64,000 bases of DNA from a virus. The notes under the pieces were generated by a model that was not told where the DNA came from, did not search any database, and saw nothing but the letters and a program-made list of their open reading frames with translations. Position numbers and translations under genes: made by a program. The first letter of the stretch is position 1. The number at the start of each line of letters is the position of its first letter. Below are positions 22,935-31,782 of the stretch, piece by piece. Location of the stretch: IMG/VR virus record IMGVR_UViG_3300044614_002617, positions 46,368-110,367 of that record. One strand, given 5' to 3'.

Positions 22935-24320
22935 ATGGCTTTAAAAACAATATATCAAGGCCCAAATGGCGCCGTTGCTATAGATGAACAGCAGAATACG
23001 ACTGTATCTGCTGATTATAATGCTGTTTTTTCTGATTATATTATCACTGCCACAGGAGCAGGAAACTTTACGATTACCCTACCTCCAGCAAATCCGTCCA
23101 ACGGTAAAAATGTAGTCGTTAAGTGCTTGACTACAAACCCAATCACAGTGAGCGCTCAAAGCGGAGAGTTTATTGACACTGTACCCTCCAAGGCTCTTTT
23201 AAACGGCGAAGTTCTTGAGGTGCTAAGTGACGGTACCAAATGGATTAATACCGCAGGCGATGCAATCTCTGGTTCAAAAATTATTAACGGAACTGTTACC
23301 GGAGATAAATTAGCTGCCAACAGTGTTACTGCTGACAAATTAGCTACTAACAGTGTTACTGCGGATAAAATCGCTAACAATACAATAACAGGAGCAAAAT
23401 TAGCCGCAGACAGCGTTACGGCCGACAAAATTGCCACTGGAGCCGTTGGAACAACTGAAATTAGTACAAGTGCTGAGCCAACTGTTAGTACGATATATTC
23501 TAATAGTTGGTTTAGAAGCAATGGAAATTCTGGCTGGTACAATCAAACGTATGGCGGCGGAATTTTTATGGAATCTTCGGATGTTATAAAAACCTATGGA
23601 GGTAAAAATTTTTACTGTAGCGGACAAATTTCTGCAGGAAGCTTTTGGGGATCTTATTACGGAACAATGTACCCATCAACCATTAGGTTTTACCCAGACA
23701 ATCCGGGATCTGGAACAGGAGATACCGCAATTATGTCTTGGGGTCAAAAATCAAGTTTTACGGAAAATTGCAGACTAACCATTGAGGTTCAAAACGACCC
23801 AACCGATGATGTTTTAATTACAACAAATCAGGGATATATACAAGTCGGCGGAACAGATTACGACGCCGGAATAAATATAAAAGCATCGAGTCAGATAATT
23901 TTATGGTATCCCAATAGACGTTTTGTATTACAATCCGATGGAAATGCGGTAATATACAATCAATTTGGTACGGCAGTGTGGGCATCGGGAACAGCCGGTT
24001 CGGATCTTAAATTAAAAGAAAATATAAAAACATATACAGAGCTCAGTGTAGAAAAAATTAAAAAATTAAGAGTAATAGAGTTTAATTATATAGAAAATTA
24101 CGATAATTCTATGGAAACAAAAGTAGGTTTTATTGCTCAAGATGTAGAAAAAATTATACCTCAAGCGGTAAAAAGCATTGGTCAAAATCAAGAAAAAACT
24201 CTTTTGCTTCATAAAGAAGAAATAGTTCCGTATCTTGTAAAAGCCGTTCAGGAGCAGCAAACACAAATAGAAGCTTTGGAAGAACGAATTAAAAAATTAG
24301 AAGAATTGATAAAATATTAA
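22935..24320 (+). CDS. Tail fibre with C-terminal S74 self-cleaving chaperone domain
   Basis: 461 residues. The start has an ITLP-type module (TATGAGNFTITLPPANPSN) like that in the 743-residue fibre. A repeated hydrophilic beta stretch follows (GDKLAANSVTADKLATNSVT). From residue 356 the protein has the S74 intramolecular chaperone: SDLKLKENIK with the Ser356 and Lys361 dyad, GFIAQDVEKIIPQAV, and a coiled-coil tail EEIVPYLVKAVQEQQTQIEA. The domain guides trimerisation and then cleaves itself off at the Ser, so the mature fibre should be about 355 residues. No catalytic residue appears to be missing. Confidence 0.85.
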   Translation: MALKTIYQGPNGAVAIDEQQNTTVSADYNAVFSDYIITATGAGNFTITLPPANPSNGKNVVVKCLTTNPITVSAQSGEFIDTVPSKALLNGEVLEVLSDGTKWINTAGDAISGSKIINGTVTGDKLAANSVTADKLATNSVTADKIANNTITGAKLAADSVTADKIATGAVGTTEISTSAEPTVSTIYSNSWFRSNGNSGWYNQTYGGGIFMESSDVIKTYGGKNFYCSGQISAGSFWGSYYGTMYPSTIRFYPDNPGSGTGDTAIMSWGQKSSFTENCRLTIEVQNDPTDDVLITTNQGYIQVGGTDYDAGINIKASSQIILWYPNRRFVLQSDGNAVIYNQFGTAVWASGTAGSDLKLKENIKTYTELSVEKIKKLRVIEFNYIENYDNSMETKVGFIAQDVEKIIPQAVKSIGQNQEKTLLLHKEEIVPYLVKAVQEQQTQIEALEERIKKLEELIKY

Positions 24321-24344
24321 TTTTATTAAAAAAAGGAAGTAATC

Positions 24345-24764
24345 ATGGCAAATTCAGCAATTGCAACAGCTACCCTAACAGACCTAAGAACTCGCTATCA
24401 AGACGGGAGTTTGAAAATTGATTATGGTGTTTTTAGTCCAACTGTTGATGTAAGTAGTAATACTGTTGATGCTTCTTTGGGCGCGAACTTTAAAGCCTTG
24501 GGTTCGGGCAACAGAACCTTGTCTGTTCATAATATGAAAGATGGCCAATCTGTAACGATTTTAGTTCAAGGCGCAGTAAACGATGCTATTACGTTAAATG
24601 CGTACTCCGACGGAGGAGTAACAGCATTATCGGTAAAATTTGCTGCAGGTCAAAACGGAATTATGGCTTCTGCATGGTCGTTGTTTACTGTTATGAGAAT
24701 CGGTGGGACAAGCGGCGCAGGCGCTAATTTTGCCGTTGTTGGTGTAATGCACGGAATTTCATAA
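24345..24764 (+). CDS. Small beta-rich fibre module protein, paralogue of the 12720 gene
   Basis: 139 residues, the second copy of the protein at 12720, with the strings LKIDYGVFSPTVD, VHNMKDGQSVTILVQGAVND, GQNGIMASAWSLFTV and a final HGIS. A short insertion GGTSGAGANF distinguishes the copies. It again precedes a glycine-rich protein by 12 bases, supporting duplication of the two-gene unit and a functional partnership. Confidence 0.7.
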   Translation: MANSAIATATLTDLRTRYQDGSLKIDYGVFSPTVDVSSNTVDASLGANFKALGSGNRTLSVHNMKDGQSVTILVQGAVNDAITLNAYSDGGVTALSVKFAAGQNGIMASAWSLFTVMRIGGTSGAGANFAVVGVMHGIS

Positions 24765-24775
24765 GAGAGATAAAA

Positions 24776-26149
24776 ATGATATTCAATGCTCCAATTAAAG
24801 TAACCCCTCAAAGAACCGAAGAAGTTGAAGAAAAAATTACATCTTCTACAACAAAAACAATGACATCTGCATATGTACCTCAAAGCATTAAGGTTTGGGG
24901 TATTGGCGGAGGCGCAGGAGGAGGAGGAGGCGGGAGCGGAAGCAACGGTAGCTCCGGTGGGGCGGGATGGACAGGCGAAACCGGTGGAGGCGGTAGCGGG
25001 AGTGCTGGGTCAAATGCTCCCGATCAGTATTCCAATCCCGGAAATTCAGGAACCGGGGGTACAGCTTATGGAGGTTACGGTGGAGCTGGTGGAGCGGGTG
25101 GAAGCGGAGGCTCGGGCGGAAATGGTGGAGCGGGCGGAAACGGGGGCGGCCGAGGAGCTGGAAACTTAAATGGTTACCTTGCCGGAAACTCTTTTGACAG
25201 CTTAGCCGATTACATTGGAAATTTGACTTTGAGTATTACTATCGGTAGCGGGGGATCTGCCAATTCAAGTGGCGGCACTACTGTTGTTGCAATTAACGCT
25301 GTGCCTAAAATTACCTATTCCGGTGGCCTGCTGTCTGCAGGAAATGCTGGAAACGGAGGGGGTTTTGGCAGTGGAGGAGGTAGTGGCAGTGGAGGAGGAT
25401 CCAGAGGCTCTGGCCAGGTTTTGGGACCAAACGGTAAGGATGCTAGGGGGGCGCCGGGCGGCGGTCGCGGTGGCGGAGGTTCTGGAGGTGGCGGAGGTTC
25501 TGGAGGTGGCGGAGGTTCTGGCGGAGCAGGCCAATCTGGAATAATTATTTCAGGAATCGAATATGGCGGAGGGGGCTCTGGTGGGGCCGGAGGTTCCGGC
25601 GGAGCTGGCGGAGCCGGAGGTAACGGCGGAGCGGGCGGAAACGGTGGCATGGGATATGGAGGCGGCGGAGGAGGAAGCTTTGAGTCTGCCTTTAGAAACG
25701 GTGGCTCCGGAGGAGCTGGGTGGGCAGGCGGAGGAGGCGGATCTACTGGGGCGCCATCATCATTTTCAGGAAGCGGAGGTATATCCATTTATAGCGGAAG
25801 ATCCGGCGGTTCTGGGGGGCAAGGTGCATTAAGAACCACGGTAGGATATGTTTATTTTTATGGCGGTGGCGGCGGCGGAGGAGGAACGTGGCAAAACGGA
25901 GGAAGAGGTACAAATGCATCGGCAATAAGCCAAACGCATGGAACAGCCGGAGCCGGCGGCGCTGATGGCGGCGGAGGCGGTGGGCGGTTTGGATCCGGTG
26001 GTGGTCGCGGTGGCGCTGGGGGCGGAGTTGGTGGAGCTGGAGGAGACGGCGGAGCATCTGGCGCTGGGGGCGGAAGCGGACAAACCGGACAAGCTGGACA
26101 AGCTGGCAAAAATGGCATAATAATATTAAGATATAAAATATTCAAATAA
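24776..26149 (+). CDS. Glycine-rich adhesin-like protein (copy 2)
   Basis: 457 residues. The N-terminus (EEVEEKITSSTTKTMTSAYV, then PQSIKVWGIGGGAGG) and C-terminus (GQAGQAGKNGIIILRYK) are almost the same as in copy 1 at 13117, while the Gly-rich middle has diverged. Non-Gly islands include GNLNGYLAGNSFDSLADYIG, GGSFESAFRNGG and RTTVGYVYFYGG; these loops are where receptor specificity would be expected in a gp38-type adhesin. Antisense frames opposite the Gly codons look like Pro-rich ORFs but are artefacts. Confidence 0.75.
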   Translation: MIFNAPIKVTPQRTEEVEEKITSSTTKTMTSAYVPQSIKVWGIGGGAGGGGGGSGSNGSSGGAGWTGETGGGGSGSAGSNAPDQYSNPGNSGTGGTAYGGYGGAGGAGGSGGSGGNGGAGGNGGGRGAGNLNGYLAGNSFDSLADYIGNLTLSITIGSGGSANSSGGTTVVAINAVPKITYSGGLLSAGNAGNGGGFGSGGGSGSGGGSRGSGQVLGPNGKDARGAPGGGRGGGGSGGGGGSGGGGGSGGAGQSGIIISGIEYGGGGSGGAGGSGGAGGAGGNGGAGGNGGMGYGGGGGGSFESAFRNGGSGGAGWAGGGGGSTGAPSSFSGSGGISIYSGRSGGSGGQGALRTTVGYVYFYGGGGGGGGTWQNGGRGTNASAISQTHGTAGAGGADGGGGGGRFGSGGGRGGAGGGVGGAGGDGGASGAGGGSGQTGQAGQAGKNGIIILRYKIFK

Positions 26150-26162
26150 GGAGGCAACTATC

Positions 26163-26711
26163 ATGGCACTAAGAGATTATCTTTCTGCAAAGACCTATAC
26201 TGCAATTTCAAATTTAATCTACGAAAAAAACCTCAAACGCTGCACAGCGATGCTTGAGATCTGGACAGATGATTCAAAAACGCTTCTTCTCGCAAACAAA
26301 GGCGTAACAATTGACGGAACAATTAAAATTCCTCCTGTCGCAAGTCTAGAGATTCTAGCTCAATCTGAGCCAGAAGACAAAAACCCTGACATGTACTATA
26401 TTATTGCTCAAGACGCAAAAGGCTCATTTGCTGGTTATGAAGGACAGCTAACGCGGTTCAACCCACATACAAATAATTGGGATAAGTGGGTTTTGTGGGA
26501 AGGTCTTATGGTTTTTGTTGAAGATGAAAGTAAGTATTATCAAAGAGTCGACGGAAACTGGAAAGAAAATCTAGATTGCTCTTCCGATGCTCGCATTTGG
26601 GACAAATGGATGGCTCCCGAAATTGCTATGGCAAAGGGAACCAATCCTATGCAACAAATGTATAAATTTATGAAAACATTGCCACAATTTAAAAACTGCA
26701 AAGACGCTTAA
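26163..26711 (+). CDS. DUF2793-like tail protein
   Basis: 182 residues. VASLEILAQSEPEDKNPDMY, then GSFAGYEGQLTRFNPHTNNW, then VLWEGLMVFVEDESKYYQRV and GNWKEN, follow the repeating pattern of DUF2793-type phage tail proteins (P-x-D, YxI, G-x-W-x-G, W-x-x-x-x-P/W-EG, YxV). The link is by pattern only. It closes the second fibre block and is followed by a terminator. Function in tail or fibre binding is inferred from context. Confidence 0.6.
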   Translation: MALRDYLSAKTYTAISNLIYEKNLKRCTAMLEIWTDDSKTLLLANKGVTIDGTIKIPPVASLEILAQSEPEDKNPDMYYIIAQDAKGSFAGYEGQLTRFNPHTNNWDKWVLWEGLMVFVEDESKYYQRVDGNWKENLDCSSDARIWDKWMAPEIAMAKGTNPMQQMYKFMKTLPQFKNCKDA

Positions 26712-26727
26712 AAATAATTATAGACAC

Positions 26728-26766
26728 AATCTCCATCATCTGATATATGGATGATGGAGATTTTTT
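26728..26766 (+). terminator. Strong terminator whose 3' arm contains the next gene's ribosome site
   Basis: A perfect 13-bp stem AATCTCCATCATC / GATGATGGAGATT with a nine-base loop is followed by T6, and the ATG of the next gene follows at once at 26767. The only ribosome-binding site for that gene, GGAGA, lies within the 3' arm. Confidence 0.9.
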
Positions 26767-27288
26767 ATGAATCAGTTTTACGTGAGAAAAAAATTTATGG
26801 TTTTTGTGGCTTATCTTTTAATGGGTACATTATTAACTGCCTATGGGGTTGACCGCTATAGGTTCAAAGGCCCTAAATACCAAGCTCCAGAAACCATCGA
26901 AGCCGTCGATTACTTTAAAGCAAAATGTATAGAATATAAAGTTCAAGATTATTGCGCGTATGGATTTCGCAATCTTGTAAGAATTGATGTAGTAAATGAA
27001 ATTTGGTTTCAATCTCACAATAAAGATATTGTTCATATCGGTTTGGCCGAATATTCTGTCTTTTCTCCCTTAACAAAAATTTCAATTGACAAAAGGCTAC
27101 TAGCCGATAAAGTAATTTTTGACACAACTGTTATTCATGAGTTGGGGCATGCTGTGTTAAATCTTGACCACAACGACGAAAAGCCGGCAATCATGAACTC
27201 TTCGGTTGGAGACAGTTATTTTTTACAGGCAAATTATGAAATATTAATAAATGAAATGTTTAAAGATTTTAGCGATTCAGTGAAATAA
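26767..27288 (+). CDS. Membrane-anchored zinc metalloprotease-like protein
   Basis: 173 residues. An N-terminal helix (about 11-27, MVFVAYLLMGTLLTAYG) is a signal peptide or anchor. The sequence TVIHELGHAVLNLDHND contains HExxH (His124, Glu125, His128) plus His135 as candidate third ligand, and IMN at 142-144 resembles the Met-turn seen after such sites. This is the HELGHxxLxxDH type found in several small bacterial metallopeptidases. Active in the periplasm if exported. Just ahead is a terminator that includes its ribosome site, so expression is probably low or conditional. Lies between fibre genes; the substrate is unknown. Confidence 0.7.
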   Translation: MNQFYVRKKFMVFVAYLLMGTLLTAYGVDRYRFKGPKYQAPETIEAVDYFKAKCIEYKVQDYCAYGFRNLVRIDVVNEIWFQSHNKDIVHIGLAEYSVFSPLTKISIDKRLLADKVIFDTTVIHELGHAVLNLDHNDEKPAIMNSSVGDSYFLQANYEILINEMFKDFSDSVK

Positions 27289-27311
27289 TTATTTGGTATG
27301 GGGGATTAAGA

Positions 27312-28190
27312 ATGGCTAACAATGACTTTGTAACCGAAGAAAGTGTTAGGCAGCTGATTAATGAACTAATAGCCATTGAGTCTGCAGCCAGAGAAGCCCA
27401 AATTAATCAAGAAGCCGTTACGAGAGAGATAAACGACGACGCTCTTGACCAACGGATTACTCAAGAAGTTGCAGAAAGACAGGAGCAGCTAAGATCGCTG
27501 CAAAACTCTGTAAACCAATCAATTACAAGGATTGATGGAAACGTCGCTCAGCTACAGGCACTGTTTAATCAAAGATATGACAAAACGACTCAACTTATCT
27601 CTAACCTTAACGCTTCTTTTGAGACAAAAATAGCTCTTCTAGACGGATTAATTGAAACAGTTAATTCCAATAAAGCAAAGCTAGATATTATCCTAGGAAA
27701 CGAAACGGTTGCGGGCTCTATCGCGAAGACACTGTTTGATGCCAAAGCGTATACAGACAGCAAGGTTCAAGAGGTACTGGGGGGCGCGCCAGAGCTTTTA
27801 GATACTCTTAAAGAGCTAGCAGATTCGTTGGGAAACGATTCAAACTTTATTACGACTGTAAATAACTCAATACAGGAACTCAGGAACACATCTGCGTCTA
27901 ACAAACAAGATATTTTAAATCTACTGTCTCAAGACCTTATTAAGAAAAAAGTAATACCTATCACTCAAGCGCATATTCAGCAAGGATATGTGGAACTAGA
28001 CGATATTGAAATTGTTCCCGATTCGATCGTTGCTTTTATTAATCGTCTTGGTTTGTTTGAAGGCGAGGACTTCTCTGTATCAGAAGTCGGAAGCAAAACA
28101 AGATTTATCTTTCAAAACAACTTACTGCAAAACGCTTATGAAGAGTTAGAGGCAGGCGATGTTTTGAGGGTAAAATATTGGACTTTGTAA
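27312..28190 (+). CDS. Coiled-coil fibre protein with shared C-terminal domain (292 aa)
   Basis: Mostly heptad-patterned helix (AAREAQINQEAVTREINDDA and similar) consistent with a trimeric coiled coil. Around 150-185, LGGAPELLDTLKELADSLG matches LVGAAPALLDTLKELSDALG near the end of the 1118-residue fibre. The last 80 residues (QQGYVELDDIEIVPDSIVAF, FEGEDFSVSE, AGDVLRVKYW) form a beta domain that recurs at the end of the fibres at 28242 and 31783. Confidence 0.7.
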   Translation: MANNDFVTEESVRQLINELIAIESAAREAQINQEAVTREINDDALDQRITQEVAERQEQLRSLQNSVNQSITRIDGNVAQLQALFNQRYDKTTQLISNLNASFETKIALLDGLIETVNSNKAKLDIILGNETVAGSIAKTLFDAKAYTDSKVQEVLGGAPELLDTLKELADSLGNDSNFITTVNNSIQELRNTSASNKQDILNLLSQDLIKKKVIPITQAHIQQGYVELDDIEIVPDSIVAFINRLGLFEGEDFSVSEVGSKTRFIFQNNLLQNAYEELEAGDVLRVKYWTL

Positions 28191-28207
28191 TTTTTCTTTG
28201 TTAAATA
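28178..28207 (+). promoter_or_regulatory. Possible promoter TTGGAC-18-TAAATA
   Basis: TTGGAC overlaps the end of the upstream gene, and TAAATA lies 35 bases before the ATG at 28242. Spacing is 18, and the match is weaker than at the TAAAAT sites. Confidence 0.35.
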
Positions 28208-28241
28208 AGGACTATACCGTTTAAACAAAGGAGAAGAGTAG

Positions 28242-31200
28242 ATGACGGTCAACTTAAGAATTAAGAAAAAGAACATTGACGATAATGCGATTGACGGTAC
28301 AAAAATTCAACTTCTTCAAAATGAATCGGTAAAAGCCGTTGACTCTTCTGGACAAGTCGTTGACCTTGTTAAGTTAGATGCAAACGGAAATGTTTTAGGT
28401 AACGGCCACGAATTGGCTAAAAAAGCAGATCTTATTCAAGAAGCTTCTAGTCGGGTTGCAGGCGACAACTCCTTGGATGCTCGTCTAGATATTCTTGAAG
28501 GCGACGCACAGACAGTCGGTTCCGTTCAAAAAGCTCTTAAAGACGGAAAAGACTATACAGACGAGCAGCTACTAAACGAAAAAACCGCTCGCATTAATGC
28601 TGATAACGTATTGCAACAAAACATTGATACGGAAACTTTGGCCAGAATCGACGCAGACCGAGAAGAGCAGTCTGCTCGTATTGCTGCAGATAATCTAGAA
28701 AAGTCTCAAAGAGAAGCTGCAGATGTGGAGCTTCGAGGGCTGATTGATGATGAAGTTGCTGCAAGAATTTCGGGAGACTCTTCCTTAACCCAAAGACTAA
28801 ACTCTTTGGAAGCCGATGAAAACACAGACGGATCTCTCTTAAAAATTTTTAAAGATGCCAAAACATATACAGACACAAAAGTAAACATTGAAATCACCTC
28901 CAGAAGGGCTGCCGACAACTCTCTCGATGCTCGTCTAGATGTTGTTCAGGGAGATAGTGGCACTCCGGGCTCTATTGCTAAGGCGCAGTGGGATGCCGAA
29001 AGATACGCTGACAGCGAAGTTGCTGCCGAAAGGGCACTTCGTGAAGACGGAGACTCCGACCTATACTCTAAAATTGAACTCGAAGTGACAAGCTTGTATG
29101 CAGCCATAAATTCAGCGCAGCACAGTTTGGGCACACGAATCACAGATGAGACAAATCAAAGAGTCAACGGAGACAACTCCCTTGATGCCCGCCTAGACGT
29201 AGTCCAAGGCGATGAAAATACTGCGGGTTCTATCTCTAAGGCTTTAAAAGATGCTAAGGCTTACACAGACCAAAAGGCTCTTGATGCCGACGCTAATCTA
29301 ATTAACGCAATTAACACCGAAACAACGCTGCGTATTGCTTCAGATAATTCTCTCGATGCTCGTCTAGACGTAGTTCAAGGCAATGAGAATACTGCGGGCT
29401 CTGTTCTTAAATCGCTTAAAGACGCTAAGGAATATACAGACGGTCAGGTTGCTGTTGAAAAAACAAGAGCAATGACCGCAGAAGCCAGCCTAAATACCAA
29501 GATTGAGTTCTTTAAAGACAACGCAGATCCGGCGGCAATCGACTCCCTTAAGGAAATTGTAACTGCATTCCAAGCTGCGGACAATAACCTTAATAATGCT
29601 ATTAGTAATATCTCTGTAAACGTAACTGCTGAACTTAATGCAGAAATTACTTCTAGAAGGGCTGCCGACACCAGTCTGGACTCTAAGATTACGGCCACCG
29701 TTTCTGTAGAAGCTTCAATTAGAGCTTTGTCTGATACTAATTTAGGCTCTCGAATCGACACCGAAATAACTAATCGCACAAATGGCGACAATAGTTTGGG
29801 CACACGAATTACGGACGAAACAAACCAAAGAGTCGCTGGAGATAATTCCCTAACTACACGTCTAAATGTAGTTCAAGGCGATGAAAATACTGCGGGTTCT
29901 ATCTCTAAGGCTTTAAAAGACGCTAAAGCATACACAGACCAAAAGGCTCTCGACGCTGATGCCAACCTGCTTAATGCGATTAATGCAGAGGTTACCTCTA
30001 GGCAGGCTGCCGTTAGTTCGGAGGCTACATCTAGAGCCAACGGAGACAACTCTCTTGATGCGCGTCTAGATGTAGTTCAGGGAGATGGTACCCCGGGATC
30101 CATCTCTAAAGCTCAGTATGATGCTGAAAGGTACGCTGATCACGTTGTTGCTATCGAAAAAACAAGAGCTATTACTGCAGAAAATAGCCTCCACTATCGT
30201 TTAAATTTCTTTGAAGAAAACACAGATAGCGCTAAACTTGATTCTCTAAAAGAAATTGTAGACGCTTTCCAGTCTGCAGACGGTAACCTTAATAATGCCA
30301 TTAGCAATATTTCCGTAAACGTAACTGCTGAACTTAATGCAGAAATCACCTCCAGAAGGGCTGCCGAGTCATCCCTCGACGAAAGATTGGACATTGTTCA
30401 AGGAGATAGTGGCACTCCGGGCTCTATTGCTAAGGCGCAGTGGGATGCCGAAAGATACGCTGACAGCGAAGTTGCCCATGAGCGCATCAGGGCAGAAACC
30501 GCCGAGGCGTCACTAAGAAATGCGGTCAATGACGAAGCCAGCGCTAGGCTATCGGGAGACGCGGATTTAAGTTCTAGAATCAGCGTACTTGAAGGCGATT
30601 ATCTAACTACCGGCTCTATTGCCAATATGTTGGCTCAAGCAAAAGAGTATACAGATCAAGAGATTGACAAAGAAGAGTCGGCTCGAATCGCTGATGTTAA
30701 TGCGGAAGAGTCTGCACGTATTCAAGCAATTAATACAGAAGCGACTGCCCGAGCGGACGGCGATGATCAGTTGGCTAGTCTTATTCAGGCTGAAACGAAT
30801 AACCGTGTGTCAGCTATTAATACTGAAAGAAATTCAAGAACTTCTGCCGTCAACCAACTTAATAGTAAAATTGACACAGAGACAAACAGTCGTCAAACAG
30901 CTGTAATTAGTCTTGAAAATGCTTTGGAAGACGAAACGACTTATCGCATTGAAAGCGATTCTGAGTTGCAAAGTCAAATAGACGATCTTTTAACCCGAGT
31001 AGGGGCGGTCGAAATTACGGCTGCTGAGGGTGGCTCTACTTTTGATTTGCAAGAAAAAACAGAAAGAATTGCGGCTGACTCTTCGTTAGAGGCGGCGATT
31101 TCTGCCGAAGTTACCTCAAGGCAACAGGCAATCGCTGATTTGGTTGGCGCGGCGCCGGCTCTTTTAGACACCCTAAAAGAATTGTCCGATGCTTTGGGTC

Positions 31201-31598
31201 AAGACGCTAACTTTGCAACAACTATTACAAATAGATTTAACGCAATTGAATCTAGCTTAACTATCGCCACTCAGGATGGAGTAATATATACAAATCAAAA
31301 ACATGAAGAAATACTAAGTCTTATTTCTAACACGTTGTTAAAGCAAGAATCTTTTGTTCTTGATGAAGAAGATGTTGCAAACGGGTATGTAGAGTGGCCA
31401 GAAACTGGAATTATCTTAAGATCCATTAATGCGTTTGCCGACCGTTTGTGTATTTTTGAAGGAACTGACTATTCCCTAACTGTAACGAATGGCATAGCTC
31501 GGCTTACATTCTTAAATAGTCTTACTGGCAACGGAGCAGAAGCGGTAGAGGAGGGTGATTCAATCAGGATCACTTATTGGAAAACTCCAACTACTTAA
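28242..31598 (+). CDS. Long coiled-coil tail fibre (1118 aa)
   Basis: The protein is built of many related repeats: EITSRRAADNSLDARLDVVQ, GDENTAGSISKALKDAKAYT and GTPGSIAKAQWDAERYADSE appear again and again with small changes, alternating helical heptads with short turns. The MTVNLRIKKKNIDDNAIDGT start matches the start of the fibre at 31783 (SNLRIKKKHIDAKAIDGSKI), so the base is shared. The last 85 residues (NGYVEWPETGIILRSINAFA, FEGTDYSLTV, EGDSIRITYW) are the shared C-terminal domain. A strong terminator follows. Some repeats are identical over tens of bases, so recombination between them could vary the fibre length. Confidence 0.8.
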   Translation: MTVNLRIKKKNIDDNAIDGTKIQLLQNESVKAVDSSGQVVDLVKLDANGNVLGNGHELAKKADLIQEASSRVAGDNSLDARLDILEGDAQTVGSVQKALKDGKDYTDEQLLNEKTARINADNVLQQNIDTETLARIDADREEQSARIAADNLEKSQREAADVELRGLIDDEVAARISGDSSLTQRLNSLEADENTDGSLLKIFKDAKTYTDTKVNIEITSRRAADNSLDARLDVVQGDSGTPGSIAKAQWDAERYADSEVAAERALREDGDSDLYSKIELEVTSLYAAINSAQHSLGTRITDETNQRVNGDNSLDARLDVVQGDENTAGSISKALKDAKAYTDQKALDADANLINAINTETTLRIASDNSLDARLDVVQGNENTAGSVLKSLKDAKEYTDGQVAVEKTRAMTAEASLNTKIEFFKDNADPAAIDSLKEIVTAFQAADNNLNNAISNISVNVTAELNAEITSRRAADTSLDSKITATVSVEASIRALSDTNLGSRIDTEITNRTNGDNSLGTRITDETNQRVAGDNSLTTRLNVVQGDENTAGSISKALKDAKAYTDQKALDADANLLNAINAEVTSRQAAVSSEATSRANGDNSLDARLDVVQGDGTPGSISKAQYDAERYADHVVAIEKTRAITAENSLHYRLNFFEENTDSAKLDSLKEIVDAFQSADGNLNNAISNISVNVTAELNAEITSRRAAESSLDERLDIVQGDSGTPGSIAKAQWDAERYADSEVAHERIRAETAEASLRNAVNDEASARLSGDADLSSRISVLEGDYLTTGSIANMLAQAKEYTDQEIDKEESARIADVNAEESARIQAINTEATARADGDDQLASLIQAETNNRVSAINTERNSRTSAVNQLNSKIDTETNSRQTAVISLENALEDETTYRIESDSELQSQIDDLLTRVGAVEITAAEGGSTFDLQEKTERIAADSSLEAAISAEVTSRQQAIADLVGAAPALLDTLKELSDALGQDANFATTITNRFNAIESSLTIATQDGVIYTNQKHEEILSLISNTLLKQESFVLDEEDVANGYVEWPETGIILRSINAFADRLCIFEGTDYSLTVTNGIARLTFLNSLTGNGAEAVEEGDSIRITYWKTPTT

Positions 31599-31627
31599 GT
31601 TTATTATATAAATTCCATACCCCCATG

Positions 31628-31660
31628 GAGTCAGCCTGCTATAGGCTGACTCTTTTTTTT
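31628..31660 (+). terminator. Rho-independent terminator
   Basis: A perfect 10-bp stem GAGTCAGCCT / AGGCTGACTC with a GCTAT loop is followed by eight T. It ends the 1118-residue fibre transcript. Confidence 0.95.
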
Positions 31661-31732
31661 AATATATTGTTATTGTTAGTTTTTTTAAAAAAGATATTAA
31701 AAAATAAGAAAAAAAACAAAATTGATATTTTC

Positions 31733-31741
31733 TGATAAAAT
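31733..31741 (+). promoter_or_regulatory. TGATAAAAT extended -10-like element
   Basis: It is identical to the element before the protease gene at 2352. It lies 42 bases before the ATG, downstream of a terminator, so a new start of transcription is expected here. No -35 match is seen; the upstream DNA is A/T tracts. Confidence 0.5.
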
Positions 31742-31782
31742 TATATTGCATTTTATTAACAGCCAAAAAGGAGAGGCAAGGA

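Noticed and set aside
25315-26157. Pro-rich and Arg/His-rich antisense frames opposite the second glycine-rich gene (and similar ones at 13232-14437)
   Set aside because: GGN codons read as NCC (Pro, Ala, Ser, Thr) on the other strand, so these frames arise from composition; the plus-strand protein has clear homologous ends with its paralogue.
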